This document shows positions 17,465 through 25,847 of a stretch of DNA of 64,000 bases, one piece after another. Source of the DNA: Actinospineispora eucalypti (GTDB lineage: Bacteria; Actinomycetota; Actinomycetes; Mycobacteriales; Pseudonocardiaceae). The translations under genes were made by a program, and so were the position numbers. The first letter of the stretch is position 1, and each line of letters starts with the position of its first letter. A model generated the notes under the pieces. That model was not told the DNA's origin. It did not search any database and worked only from the letters and a program-made list of their open reading frames with translations. The DNA lies in assembly GCA_014208095.1 (NCBI GenBank), contig JACHMT010000002.1:1-64000 (forward strand), in the 5' to 3' direction.

Positions 17465-19374
17465 CGATCAGTGCGCAGGACGTGGACCGGTTCGTGCCGG
17501 CGGGCGAATTGATTCCGCTGCTCTGCTCGGTCGCGGAACTGACAGGCGATCGCACTCTGCTCGCCGACGAGTTCAGACCCAGGTTGGAACTGGAGATGAT
17601 CGCGATTCCGGAGCATGGCGGCCTGAGCGCAGAGGTCGCGGAGGAAGCGTTCGAACGGGTTCGGAACGCGTTGAAGCGGCATCCCGCGTCAGGCGACATC
17701 GGTGGACAGACCGACCTGTCCGCCGAGGAGATCATCGATTTCCTCACGAACGGAGCCGGCGACTACGCAGGGCTCATGAAGCGCGAGTTGGGCGAGCCCG
17801 TGCAAGTCACCTGGACGAAGGACGAAGTCGCCCCCGAGCGCGACTTCGTCGTCGGAATCGTGGGGGCTGGCCAGTCGGGGCTCGCGATGGCCAGGGAGCT
17901 TCGGCGCTTGGGGATCGACTACGTGTTGTTCGAGGCGGCCGACAAGGTGGGCGGTACCTGGCGGTGGAATACCTACCCTGGCTGCCGCCTGGATACCAGC
18001 ACCCTCGCCTACAGCTACTCCTTCTTCCAACGGCGAGACTGGCGTCATTACTTCGCGGTGCGTGAGGAGATCGAGGACTACTACATAGAATTCGCCGAAC
18101 ATGAACAGCTGCTGGAGAGTATCCAATTCAACTCAGAGGTTACCCGAGCTTCCTGGAACGAAGGCGACGCCCGGTGGGAGCTGGACGTACGAGATACGCG
18201 GTCCGGCGAGGTGTCCGGGGTTCTGGTCCAAGCGTTGATCAGCGCCGTCGGTTTCGTCAACCAGCCCAAGATTCCAGACTTCAAGGGACTGGACCAATAT
18301 CGGGGTGAAAAGATTCACTCCGCCGAGTGGCATTCCGGGGTCGAGTACCGCGGAAAGCGGGTCAACCTCATCGGAACCGGGGCGAGCGCCTATCAGATTG
18401 CGCCCAACATCGTGGACGAGGTCGAGTCCCTGACGATCTTCCAGCGCAGCGCGCCTTGGATGCTCCCGGCGCCGCTGTACGAGGCGGAAGTGTCGCCAGG
18501 TCGACAATGGCTCATGGAGAACATTCCGAGCTATTACCGGTGGCTCCGGCTGTGGGAATTCTGGCACTCTACAATTGGCAAGTACGCTCTGACTATGGCG
18601 GATCCAAACTGGTCGTTCACCGAGTCGGTTTCGGAGCCGAACCAACGTTTCCGCGACGCACTGGTCAGTAATATTCGGGGCCAGTATGACGGGCACGAGG
18701 ACCTCCTCGGCGCGGTCATTCCGAAGTATCCCGTTGGTGTCAAGCGAATGCTGCGAGACAACGGGCAATGGGCCAGAACCCTTCAGCAGCCACATACGGT
18801 ACTGGTGACCGAGGCAATCGAATCGTTCGACGAGGAGGGGATTCGCACCGTTAGCGGAGATCATCACCGCGCCGACCTGACCGTGTTCGCGACCGGATTC
18901 CACGGTACGAACTATTTGGGGACAATCGATGTGCGCGGTCGTGGCGGGCTCAGCCTGCGCGAGCATTGGGGCGATGAGTCCCGTGCCTATAAGGGCGTCA
19001 CCGTCCCCGGGTTTCCCAACCTGTTCTGCGTCGCGGGGCCGAACACCGGATTGGTCGCTATCGGTAGCCAGACGTTCATGTGCGAGTGCGGAATCAACTA
19101 CATCACCGAGTGCCTGCGCCACCTGTTCGTGACCGGAGCCACCGCGATCGAGCCGACACGGGACGCGTACCGCGACTACGTGAAGTGGATCGAGGAGGGC
19201 AACCGTGGCATGGCGTGGGCCGCCGTGCCCGAGCAAAGCTGGTACCGCAACGCGAGCGGAACCAACACGGTGGTCTGGCCCTACCCGCTGCTCACCTACT
19301 ACGAGCTCACCCGATCGGTGGACGAGGACGAAGTGGTCATGACCTACCCGGCGAGCCAGAAGGCGTCGGCTTGA
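17461..19374 (+). CDS. Flavin Baeyer-Villiger monooxygenase (HAPMO-type)
   Basis: 637 residues from ATG 17461, which overlaps the thioesterase stop. GIVGAGQSG (about 132-140) binds FAD, GTGASA (305-310) binds NADPH, and the type I BVMO fingerprint is seen as FKG(274-276)..H286..W290. An N-terminal extension of about 125 residues precedes the FAD domain, as in 4-hydroxyacetophenone monooxygenase rather than the shorter cyclohexanone type. It would insert oxygen next to a carbonyl, giving an ester or lactone. Hydrolases, a ligase and a hydratase in the same operon could process the product. The ketone substrate is unknown. Confidence 0.9.
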   Translation: MTISAQDVDRFVPAGELIPLLCSVAELTGDRTLLADEFRPRLELEMIAIPEHGGLSAEVAEEAFERVRNALKRHPASGDIGGQTDLSAEEIIDFLTNGAGDYAGLMKRELGEPVQVTWTKDEVAPERDFVVGIVGAGQSGLAMARELRRLGIDYVLFEAADKVGGTWRWNTYPGCRLDTSTLAYSYSFFQRRDWRHYFAVREEIEDYYIEFAEHEQLLESIQFNSEVTRASWNEGDARWELDVRDTRSGEVSGVLVQALISAVGFVNQPKIPDFKGLDQYRGEKIHSAEWHSGVEYRGKRVNLIGTGASAYQIAPNIVDEVESLTIFQRSAPWMLPAPLYEAEVSPGRQWLMENIPSYYRWLRLWEFWHSTIGKYALTMADPNWSFTESVSEPNQRFRDALVSNIRGQYDGHEDLLGAVIPKYPVGVKRMLRDNGQWARTLQQPHTVLVTEAIESFDEEGIRTVSGDHHRADLTVFATGFHGTNYLGTIDVRGRGGLSLREHWGDESRAYKGVTVPGFPNLFCVAGPNTGLVAIGSQTFMCECGINYITECLRHLFVTGATAIEPTRDAYRDYVKWIEEGNRGMAWAAVPEQSWYRNASGTNTVVWPYPLLTYYELTRSVDEDEVVMTYPASQKASA

Positions 19375-19405
19375 GCGTCGACCGAACCCACGGAAGGGCT
19401 TGACC

Positions 19406-20323
19406 GTGCCACATCACCATCGCGACTGGCGCGGCTACTTCGCGGCCGCTCCCACACCGTTCGACCGTGACGGCGCCCTGGACCCAGGGCGACTGCGGGA
19501 CGTGCTGGCGTGGTTCCTCGACCAGCGCGCACACGGTCTCGTAGTCAACGGAACCACCGGCGAGTGGGTCGCTCAATCGGTAAGTGAGCGTCAGACGGTC
19601 CTCGAGATCGCCCGTGCAGCCGTGGGACCCGAAACACCCCTGCTCGTCGGGATCGGCGGCATTCGACCTGACGACAGCGTGATCCTGGGACGCCACGCCG
19701 CCAACTTGGGCGCCGACGGGGCACTGCTGACCATCCCACCAGCGCGATGGCTCCGAGGAGACGAGATCTTCGATTTCTATGCCGCCATGGCGAGGCAGAT
19801 TCCGCTACCACTGCTCGTCTACAACGTACCGGCAGCGGTGGGATACGACCTCCCGACCGAGCTGCTCGCCCGTCTTCTCACCGTCGACGGCATCGTCGGA
19901 GTCAAGGACAACACCCCCTCCCGCGAGCGGCGGATCAGAACATTGCGCGACCTGGGCGGGCATCACGCGATCTTCTCCGACGTCCTCGAGCCGACGGCGT
20001 TCCCGGTGCTTGCCAACGAGCGCCGCGGCCGAGGCCAGATCGGCAGCGGAATGCCACTCGGGAGCCGACTCGCGGACGCCTTCGAGTTGGTCTGGCGTCG
20101 TGAGATCGACCACGCCCGACTCATCGTCGACGAGCTCACCGAGTTCAAGGCCGCGGTTCTGGAGCTTCTCGGCCCGGAGCAACCGTGGCACGCCCAGATC
20201 AAGGCTCTGATGTTCGCGGCCGGTGTCGACGCCGGATTTCCTCGCTTTCCGGCCAGATCCATCCGTGACGACGAGCCGGCCATGGCGAGGCTCGCCGCGA
20301 TCGTCGAAAAGTTCATGGGGTGA
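19406..20323 (+). CDS. DapA-family aldolase/lyase
   Basis: 305 residues from GTG 19406, with GGAAGGG seven bases upstream; an in-frame TTG at 19400 is less likely. NGTTGEW (about 48-54) holds the Thr-Thr pair, VYNVP the tyrosine (139) and GVKDNT the Schiff-base lysine (167). The family makes or breaks C-C bonds through pyruvate-type enamines. Being in the BVMO operon rather than a lysine operon, it probably acts as a catabolic lyase or aldolase (inference). Confidence 0.83.
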   Translation: MPHHHRDWRGYFAAAPTPFDRDGALDPGRLRDVLAWFLDQRAHGLVVNGTTGEWVAQSVSERQTVLEIARAAVGPETPLLVGIGGIRPDDSVILGRHAANLGADGALLTIPPARWLRGDEIFDFYAAMARQIPLPLLVYNVPAAVGYDLPTELLARLLTVDGIVGVKDNTPSRERRIRTLRDLGGHHAIFSDVLEPTAFPVLANERRGRGQIGSGMPLGSRLADAFELVWRREIDHARLIVDELTEFKAAVLELLGPEQPWHAQIKALMFAAGVDAGFPRFPARSIRDDEPAMARLAAIVEKFMG

Positions 20324-20325
20324 AC

Positions 20326-21093
20326 ATGACCAAAGTCAAGTACGAGCAATCCAACCCGGCGGGCGAACCGACCGTGATCCTCGGCTCGTCACTGGGCACC
20401 GATCGCTTCATGTGGCGGGAACAGGTGGAGTCGCTGCCGCGAACCTGGAACGTCATTACCTTCGATCTGCGGGGTCATGGTGCCTCGCCGGTCGGTCCGG
20501 GGACGCCGTCGATCGATGACTTCGCCGACGATGTCGTCGCGATCGCCGACGATGTGGGCGTTCATCGCTTCGCCTTCTGCGGTCTGTCGATCGGTGGTGT
20601 CATCGGGCAGAGCCTGGGGGCTCGATACCCGGACAGGGTGAGCTCGCTGGTACTTGCCTCGACGGGCCTGACCATTCTGAGCAAGCAGGCACTGGTTGAA
20701 CGCGCTGAGCGCGTGCTCGACGAAGGCATGGCCTGGATCGCCGACGTGTCGGCCCCACGCTGGTTCACCGAGCGGTTCCGGTCCGAGCACCCCGAAATCG
20801 TCGAAGCCAAGATGGACCACCTGCGCCACATGGCCCCCCGGGGGTATGCCGACGCCTGCCTCGCCCTCGCCGGCTTCGATGGTCATGACACGGCGCCGTC
20901 CATCTCGGCACCAACGCTGATCCTCTCGGGGGAGGAGGACCTCGCCACGCCACCCGAGGGCAGCGCCGAACTTGCGTCCGCCGTCCCCGGCGCCGTGCTG
21001 CGCTCGTTGCCAGCCTGCGCGCATCTGTGCAACGTCGAGCAGCCGGCCCTATTCACAGAGCTGGTCCAACGACATGTTGAAGCCAACAACTGA
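20326..21093 (+). CDS. Alpha/beta hydrolase, 3-oxoadipate enol-lactonase-like
   Basis: 255 residues from ATG 20326; an in-frame GTG at 20320 overlaps the preceding stop. SSLGTDRFMW, FDLRGHGASP, FCGLSIGGVIG (nucleophile), LSGEEDLATP (acid) and CAHLCNVEQP (His) match the PcaD-type order. It probably hydrolyses a lactone or ester. It is last in the coupled run and converges with the FAH-family gene. Confidence 0.8.
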   Translation: MTKVKYEQSNPAGEPTVILGSSLGTDRFMWREQVESLPRTWNVITFDLRGHGASPVGPGTPSIDDFADDVVAIADDVGVHRFAFCGLSIGGVIGQSLGARYPDRVSSLVLASTGLTILSKQALVERAERVLDEGMAWIADVSAPRWFTERFRSEHPEIVEAKMDHLRHMAPRGYADACLALAGFDGHDTAPSISAPTLILSGEEDLATPPEGSAELASAVPGAVLRSLPACAHLCNVEQPALFTELVQRHVEANN

Positions 21094-21147
21094 GCGCGTC
21101 GACACCGGCGACGACCCGTGTCGTCGCCGGCCTGGCCACAGCCGCTA

Positions 21148-22062
21148 CTACGCGCCGCCGGCGACGCTCACGTCAATGGAGCCGAGACCCTCGACGGTGA
21201 GGTGGACCCGGTCTCCAGACACGAGATAGGGGTACTGATCCAATCCGTGGACGCGCGAGAGTTCGAGAATGCATCCCGTGCCGACGGTGCCCGAACCCAG
21301 AACATCGCCGCGGACCAAGCGAGTGCCGCGCGAGGCATAGCTGATCATCTCCTCGAATGACCAGAACAGGTCAGCCAGATTGCCCGTGCTGTACCTGACC
21401 CCGTTGACACTCGCCGTCATCGCTCTGTCGAAGCCCTTGCCGACCCGATACGGATCGAGTTCATCCGGCGTGGCGAGCCACGGACCGAAGGTGGTCGCGG
21501 AGTCCTTTCCCTTGGCGGGGCCGAGACCGACCGCCAGCTCGTGGCCCTGCACATCGCGTGCGCTCCAGTCGCACAGCAGGACGAAGCCCGCGATATGGCT
21601 CGCGGCGTGCGCGACCGGGATGTCCCCACCTGGCCGCCCGATGACGACACCCACTTCGAGTTCGTAATCGAATGCTTTGGTCATGGGAGGGATCGACACC
21701 TCCGCACTGGCCGAGTGGACCGCGGCGGGATTGCTGAAGTAAAAGGCCGGGATCTCGTACCAGACGGGGCTGAGTTTCTGGCCGACCGCCTCCACGGCCG
21801 TGACCGCGTGGCTCTCGAACGCCATGAAATCGCGGATTGACGGTGGAACGGGGATCGGCGCCGCCAGCGTCACATCGGCCACGTCTACTACCTCGACCGG
21901 ATCGCGCAGAACAGCCCGGCCGATTGCCGCGAGCTCCTCGTGACCGCCGGCAACGAGTTGCGCGAGGCTGGCACTCCCTCGCCTACCGTGAACCTGGCCG
22001 TCCTGAAGCACTCCGACCCGCTGGTCAGAATCCGATCCGGTCGAGTACGTCACCCAGCGCAT
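21148..22062 (-). CDS. Fumarylacetoacetate hydrolase (FAH) family protein
   Basis: 304 residues from ATG 22062. Metal ligands are visible at FDYELEVGVVIG (Glu134, Glu136) and CDWSARDVQ (Asp165). The lysine segment GPAKGKDSATTFGPW follows, and the C-terminal SGTVGTGCILELSR is typical. The family cleaves or hydrates beta-diketo and related acids. It converges with the BVMO operon. It starts five bases after a 28-codon open frame (22067-22153) that may be a leader. Confidence 0.85.
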   Translation of the reverse strand: MRWVTYSTGSDSDQRVGVLQDGQVHGRRGSASLAQLVAGGHEELAAIGRAVLRDPVEVVDVADVTLAAPIPVPPSIRDFMAFESHAVTAVEAVGQKLSPVWYEIPAFYFSNPAAVHSASAEVSIPPMTKAFDYELEVGVVIGRPGGDIPVAHAASHIAGFVLLCDWSARDVQGHELAVGLGPAKGKDSATTFGPWLATPDELDPYRVGKGFDRAMTASVNGVRYSTGNLADLFWSFEEMISYASRGTRLVRGDVLGSGTVGTGCILELSRVHGLDQYPYLVSGDRVHLTVEGLGSIDVSVAGGA

Positions 22063-22066
22063 CGAG

Positions 22067-22153
22067 TTAGCTGCTCTCCGCCGTGGTTCCGCCGAGCGCC
22101 AGATACGCCATCCCACTGATCATCCGGTGAACCCGGCCTCTTCGGTCGCCCAT
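22067..22153 (-). CDS. Possible leaderless 28-residue small ORF before the FAH gene
   Basis: A minus-strand TAGCCT (22165-22160) looks like a -10 box six bases before ATG 22153, as in leaderless actinobacterial transcripts. The frame (MGDRRGRVHRMISGMAYLAL...) stops five bases before the FAH start, so its translation could carry ribosomes into that gene. There is no homology evidence. It may be only a 5' region with a chance ORF. Confidence 0.3.
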   Translation of the reverse strand: MGDRRGRVHRMISGMAYLALGGTTAESS

Positions 22154-22378
22154 GCGCCCAGGCTAGGAAGATCGAGGCGTCGCCACGTAGGACGGCAACG
22201 ACACGAGCAAGGACCGGCGCGCCGAGGGCCGCCAGCGCAGGGCGTGATCGGAAGCTGCGACAAACTGCCGCGGATACGGGTCACGGAACGTCACGTCGGC
22301 CATCGCGACGAACCGCTGCCGTCCGATCAGCGGCCGGCCCAAGCGTGCCCAGGCATCCCAACGGGAAGGCTACAACCA

Positions 22379-22403
22379 ACTGAGTTGCTCTTTACAACTC
22401 AGT
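22379..22403. promoter_or_regulatory. Palindromic operator candidate
   Basis: ACTGAGTTG, 7 bp, CAACTCAGT: a perfect 9-bp inverted repeat ending 50 bp before the hydratase at 22454. The symmetry suits a dimeric winged-helix repressor such as the nearby HxlR protein. Which regulator binds is not known. Confidence 0.5.
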
Positions 22404-22453
22404 AGGCCTAGGGTCGACGGGCAACGTAGCCACGCTCAGCTCAGGAGGAACTC

Positions 22454-23239
22454 ATGTCGCTGGTGAAGTTCGATGTCGACGGCGATCTCGGGTATCTGAC
22501 GGTGGACAACCCGCCGCTGAACCTCATGTCCCAAGGCGTGATCGACGATTTCACTGCGGCGGTCGACCAGATCAGCGTGGCGCCGATCAGGGCACTGCTC
22601 ATCCGCTCCGAAGGACCGCACTTCATGGCCGGCGCGGATGTGCACATCTTCCAGGGCAAGTCGGCCGGGCAGGCGCGGGCGATGTTCGCCAGGGCACTCC
22701 CGGCGTTCGCTCGACTCGAGGAGCTGCCCTTCCCGACGGTCGTCGCCGTGCAAGGCCTCTGCCTGGCCGCCGGGCTCGAGCTGGCTCTCTCGGCAGACAT
22801 CCTGGTCGCCGGCGAGTCGGCCAGGTTCGCGCAGGTGGAGCGACACATCGGCACGACCACCCTGCTCGGCGGTGTGCAGCGCCTGGCTGAACGTGCCGGT
22901 TCGGCGAGGGCGAAGCAGATCATCTTCGACGGCGACCAGTACAGCGCCGCCCAGTTCGCGCAATGGAACATCGTCAACCATGTGGTACCCGACGCGGAGC
23001 TGCACGAGCGCGCCGAGAAGCTCGCACGACACTACGCGGGCGGCCCGACCCGGGCACTCGCCGCCGGAAAGACTCTGATCCGCCGGTACCTCGACGTCGG
23101 GATCCGCAATGCCGACCACTCCGTACTCGAGAGTGCCACCGAGCTGTTCGAGACCGAGGACATGCGCTCCGGAGTCGAGAAACTACTGCGTGAGGGTCCC
23201 AAAGCGGTCGTCGGCAATCAGGCCTTTACCGGTCGGTGA
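22454..23239 (+). CDS. Enoyl-CoA hydratase/isomerase family protein
   Basis: 261 residues, crotonase fold. HFMAGADVHIF and GLCLAAGLELALSADI form the oxyanion hole. The acid position is in QVERHIGTTTLLGG. AGGAGG lies six bases upstream of the ATG. Its last 57 bp overlap the end of the convergent HxlR gene. It probably hydrates or isomerises an acyl-CoA and is preceded by a palindromic operator. Confidence 0.87.
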   Translation: MSLVKFDVDGDLGYLTVDNPPLNLMSQGVIDDFTAAVDQISVAPIRALLIRSEGPHFMAGADVHIFQGKSAGQARAMFARALPAFARLEELPFPTVVAVQGLCLAAGLELALSADILVAGESARFAQVERHIGTTTLLGGVQRLAERAGSARAKQIIFDGDQYSAAQFAQWNIVNHVVPDAELHERAEKLARHYAGGPTRALAAGKTLIRRYLDVGIRNADHSVLESATELFETEDMRSGVEKLLREGPKAVVGNQAFTGR

Positions 23240-23761
23240 CGTGGCGCTCGTCCGCTCTGCCGCTCGGGTGCGGCCACGGCGGGCAGTGCCTGGTGGGTGG
23301 CCTGGAGGCGGGTGAGCGGCGCCCGGGCCGGGGTCGAGGCGCACCCCGCCGGGCGATACCGAGCCCCCGTGCGAGCAGGTGAGCATCGCCCGCAGGTGGC
23401 CGGCGCAGTCGGTGTGGTGGGCCAGCAGGGGTGGGCCGGCGGGGCCGGCGAGGTGCGCGTCGCCCCATTGCATGAGCGCGACCACGGGAACGGCCAGGCC
23501 GCGACCCATCGGCGTGAGCCGGTACTCGAAACGTTCCGGGCGCTCCCGGTAGCGAACCCGCTTCAGCACGCCGCCGTCCACCAGGCGCCCGAGTCGATCG
23601 GCCAACACCGTGCGCGCCATGCCGAGACTGGTGGAGAACTCGTCGAACCGCCGCAAGCCGAGCAGCGCGTCGCGCACGATCAGCAGCGTCCAGCGCTCGC
23701 CCACCAGCTCCAGCGCCCTAGCCAGTGAGCACACCTCACGGTCGTAGGTCCTGCCCAGCAT
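23183..23761 (-). CDS. HxlR-family transcriptional regulator 2
   Basis: 192 residues. CSLARALELVGERWTLLIVRD, FDEFSTSLGMARTVLADRL and RFEYRLTPMGRGLA mark the winged helix. After about residue 130 the protein is Pro/Gly/Arg-rich and reads into the 3' end of the convergent hydratase gene, so the natural stop may have been lost. It is divergent from the Fe-S/SCP2 gene. An imperfect inverted repeat (AAGTTGC/GCGACTT) lies between them near 23795-23816. Confidence 0.8.
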   Translation of the reverse strand: MLGRTYDREVCSLARALELVGERWTLLIVRDALLGLRRFDEFSTSLGMARTVLADRLGRLVDGGVLKRVRYRERPERFEYRLTPMGRGLAVPVVALMQWGDAHLAGPAGPPLLAHHTDCAGHLRAMLTCSHGGSVSPGGVRLDPGPGAAHPPPGHPPGTARRGRTRAAERTSATSPTGKGLIADDRFGTLTQ

Positions 23762-23877
23762 GTTGCCTCCTCAATCGGCCCACGACGCTAACAAAGTAAG
23801 TTGCATTATGCGACTTAGCTGCTCTACAGTGCGTTGCGAAAAGCAACTGACGGCAATCGGGTGGAGGCACCGGCAGC

Positions 23878-25224
23878 ATGGCGAAAATCGACTCGCACCC
23901 CGACGTGATCGAGGTGCGCCGGCGCGCCGCCGAGGGCACGGCCAGCCGAGCGCCGGCGGTGCTGGACGCCGACTGGCTGCGCACGCTGTGCCTGAACGCC
24001 GGCGCGGACGACGTCGGGTTCGTCGAGATCGAGCGCCCTGAGCTGGCGGACGAGCGCGTGCAGATCGAGAAGGCCTTCAAAGGCGCGAAAGCGTTGATCA
24101 GCCTGGTCGGTCGGGTGAACCAGGAGCCGGTGCGCAGCCCGGCGCGCTCGACGACCAACCTCGAGTACCACATGGGCTACCACGACATCAACGACGTGGC
24201 CCGCCACATCGCCACCGAGCTCGAGCCGATGGGGGTGCGCGCGTTCAACGGCGTCGCCGGGTTCCCGATGGAGATGGACAACTGGCCCGACCAGCGGATC
24301 TGGGTGGTGGCGCACAAACCGATCGCCGAGGCCGCCGGCCTGGGCAAGATGGGCATCCACCGCAACGTGATCCATCCGAAGTTCGGCAACTTCATCGTGC
24401 TCGCCACCGTCGTGGTGGACGTCCCGATCAGCGAGTACGACCGGCCGATCGACTACAACCCGTGCCTGGAGTGCAAGCTGTGCGTGGCGGCCTGCCCGAC
24501 CGGGGCGATCAGCCCGGAGGGCCGGTTCGACTTCTCGGCCTGCTTCACGCACAACTACCGGGACTTCCTCGGTGGCTTCGGCGACTGGGTCGAGCAGGTC
24601 GTCGAATCCAAGGACGCCCCGGACTACCGGGCCCGGGTGCCCGAGAGCGACACCGCCGGGGTGTGGCAGAGCCTGGGATTCGGACCCGGCTACAAGGCGG
24701 CCTACTGCATCTCGGTCTGCCCGGCCGGCGAGGACGTGCTCGGCCCCTACCTGGACGATCGCAAGAAGCACCTCAACGACATCGTCAAACCGCTGCAGAA
24801 CAAGACCGAGACGGTCTACGTGGTGGCCAACTCCGACGCCGAGGCCTACGTCAAGCGCCGCTTCCCACACAAGCCGACCAAACGGGTGGGCAACGGACTG
24901 CGAGCCCGCGGCGTCGACGGGTTCGCCGGCAACCTCCCGCACCTGTTCCAACGCGAAGCATCCAAAGGACTGGAGGCCACCTACCACTTCACCTTCACCG
25001 GCGCCGAACAACGCGAACTCACCATCGACATCCGCGACCGCGAGCTGACCGTCGCCGAGGGGTTGCACGGGACGGCCGACCTGCGGGTGCGGGCGGACAC
25101 GAGCACCTGGTTCGGGTTCCTCGCCGGGGAACGCTCCCTGGTCGCGGCCCTGCTGCTGCGGCGGATCCGGCTCAGCGGCCCACCCCGGCTGCTCCTGGCG
25201 TTCGGACGGTGCTTCCCTAGCTGA
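23878..25224 (+). CDS. QueG/RdhA-like iron-sulfur protein fused to an SCP2 domain
   Basis: 448 residues; GGAGG lies 12 bp before the ATG. The first 350 residues resemble epoxyqueuosine-reductase and reductive-dehalogenase-type proteins: GLGKMGIHRNVIHPKFG, then a cluster motif C196-x2-C199-x2-C202-x3-C206-P, then C222 and a second partial set C277-x3-C281-P. The last 95 residues (TFTGAEQRELTIDIRDR... LRVRADTSTWFGFLAG) match the SCP2 sterol/lipid-binding domain. The family uses cobalamin and Fe-S clusters for reductions; the SCP2 domain suggests a hydrophobic substrate. It lies between two divergent HxlR genes. Whether it dehalogenates is not shown. Confidence 0.75.
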   Translation: MAKIDSHPDVIEVRRRAAEGTASRAPAVLDADWLRTLCLNAGADDVGFVEIERPELADERVQIEKAFKGAKALISLVGRVNQEPVRSPARSTTNLEYHMGYHDINDVARHIATELEPMGVRAFNGVAGFPMEMDNWPDQRIWVVAHKPIAEAAGLGKMGIHRNVIHPKFGNFIVLATVVVDVPISEYDRPIDYNPCLECKLCVAACPTGAISPEGRFDFSACFTHNYRDFLGGFGDWVEQVVESKDAPDYRARVPESDTAGVWQSLGFGPGYKAAYCISVCPAGEDVLGPYLDDRKKHLNDIVKPLQNKTETVYVVANSDAEAYVKRRFPHKPTKRVGNGLRARGVDGFAGNLPHLFQREASKGLEATYHFTFTGAEQRELTIDIRDRELTVAEGLHGTADLRVRADTSTWFGFLAGERSLVAALLLRRIRLSGPPRLLLAFGRCFPS

Positions 25225-25276
25225 ACGGCGCCCAACCCGCGTCAGGCGCGCTCGCCGCTGCCGCGCACGAGGTCGG

Positions 25277-25747
25277 TCAGTGACGTGGCGCGCCCGGCGC
25301 CAATGCGGGGTTGAGCTCGGTGTGAACTTCGGCCGGGGCGGGCGTGGAGCCGCAGCGGTCGCAGCTGTACCGCGGTGTGACTCCGCCACCGCAGTGTCGG
25401 TGAACGATGCGCCGGGGCGGCCCGGCGGGGTGCGGGTAGTGCCGGTCACCCCAGGCCATCAGGCCGCCCAGCACCGGTAAGAGTTCCAACGCCTTGGGTG
25501 TGGGCAGGTACTCGAAGCGCTCCGGCCGCACCTGATAACGCCGCCGCTCCAGCAACCCGTGCTCGACGAGCTTCGCCAGCCGGTTGCTGAGTACGGTCCG
25601 GGTGACCCCGAGGCTCTCCACCAGGTCGTCGAAGCGGCACGGACCGAGCAGCGCATCGCGCAGGATCAGCAGCGTCCAGCGCTCTCCGACCACTTCCAGG
25701 GCGCGGGCGATCGAGCAAACCTGGCCGGGGTAGTCGCTGTCGAGCAC
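25277..25747 (-). CDS. HxlR-family transcriptional regulator 3
   Basis: 156 residues. CSIARALEVVGERWTLLILRD, FDDLVESLGVTRTVLSNRL and RFEYLPTPKALELL mark the winged helix. The C-terminal CGGG..SCDRCGS has cysteines like regulator 1. It is divergent from the MFS gene. A palindrome GTCGCG-TCA-CGCGAC lies between them at about 25768-25782 and is the likely operator. Confidence 0.85.
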   Translation of the reverse strand: MLDSDYPGQVCSIARALEVVGERWTLLILRDALLGPCRFDDLVESLGVTRTVLSNRLAKLVEHGLLERRRYQVRPERFEYLPTPKALELLPVLGGLMAWGDRHYPHPAGPPRRIVHRHCGGGVTPRYSCDRCGSTPAPAEVHTELNPALAPGAPRH

Positions 25748-25847
25748 GTCACTAACGTATCGCGATTAGTCGCGTCACGCGACCTAGCTCGTCTATAGTC
25801 CGTCGCATGACGCGATTTACCTGGTCCGCGCCTTGTTGCACGCCGAC

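Noticed and set aside
19406..20323. Dihydrodipicolinate synthase of lysine biosynthesis
   Set aside because: Catalytic residues fit the superfamily, but the gene is inside a catabolic operon and no lysine genes are near, so only the family name is given.
23824..25449. Open frame of 541 codons on the minus strand
   Set aside because: Antisense to the Fe-S/SCP2 gene, with Arg/Asp/Gly-biased shadow composition and no motifs.
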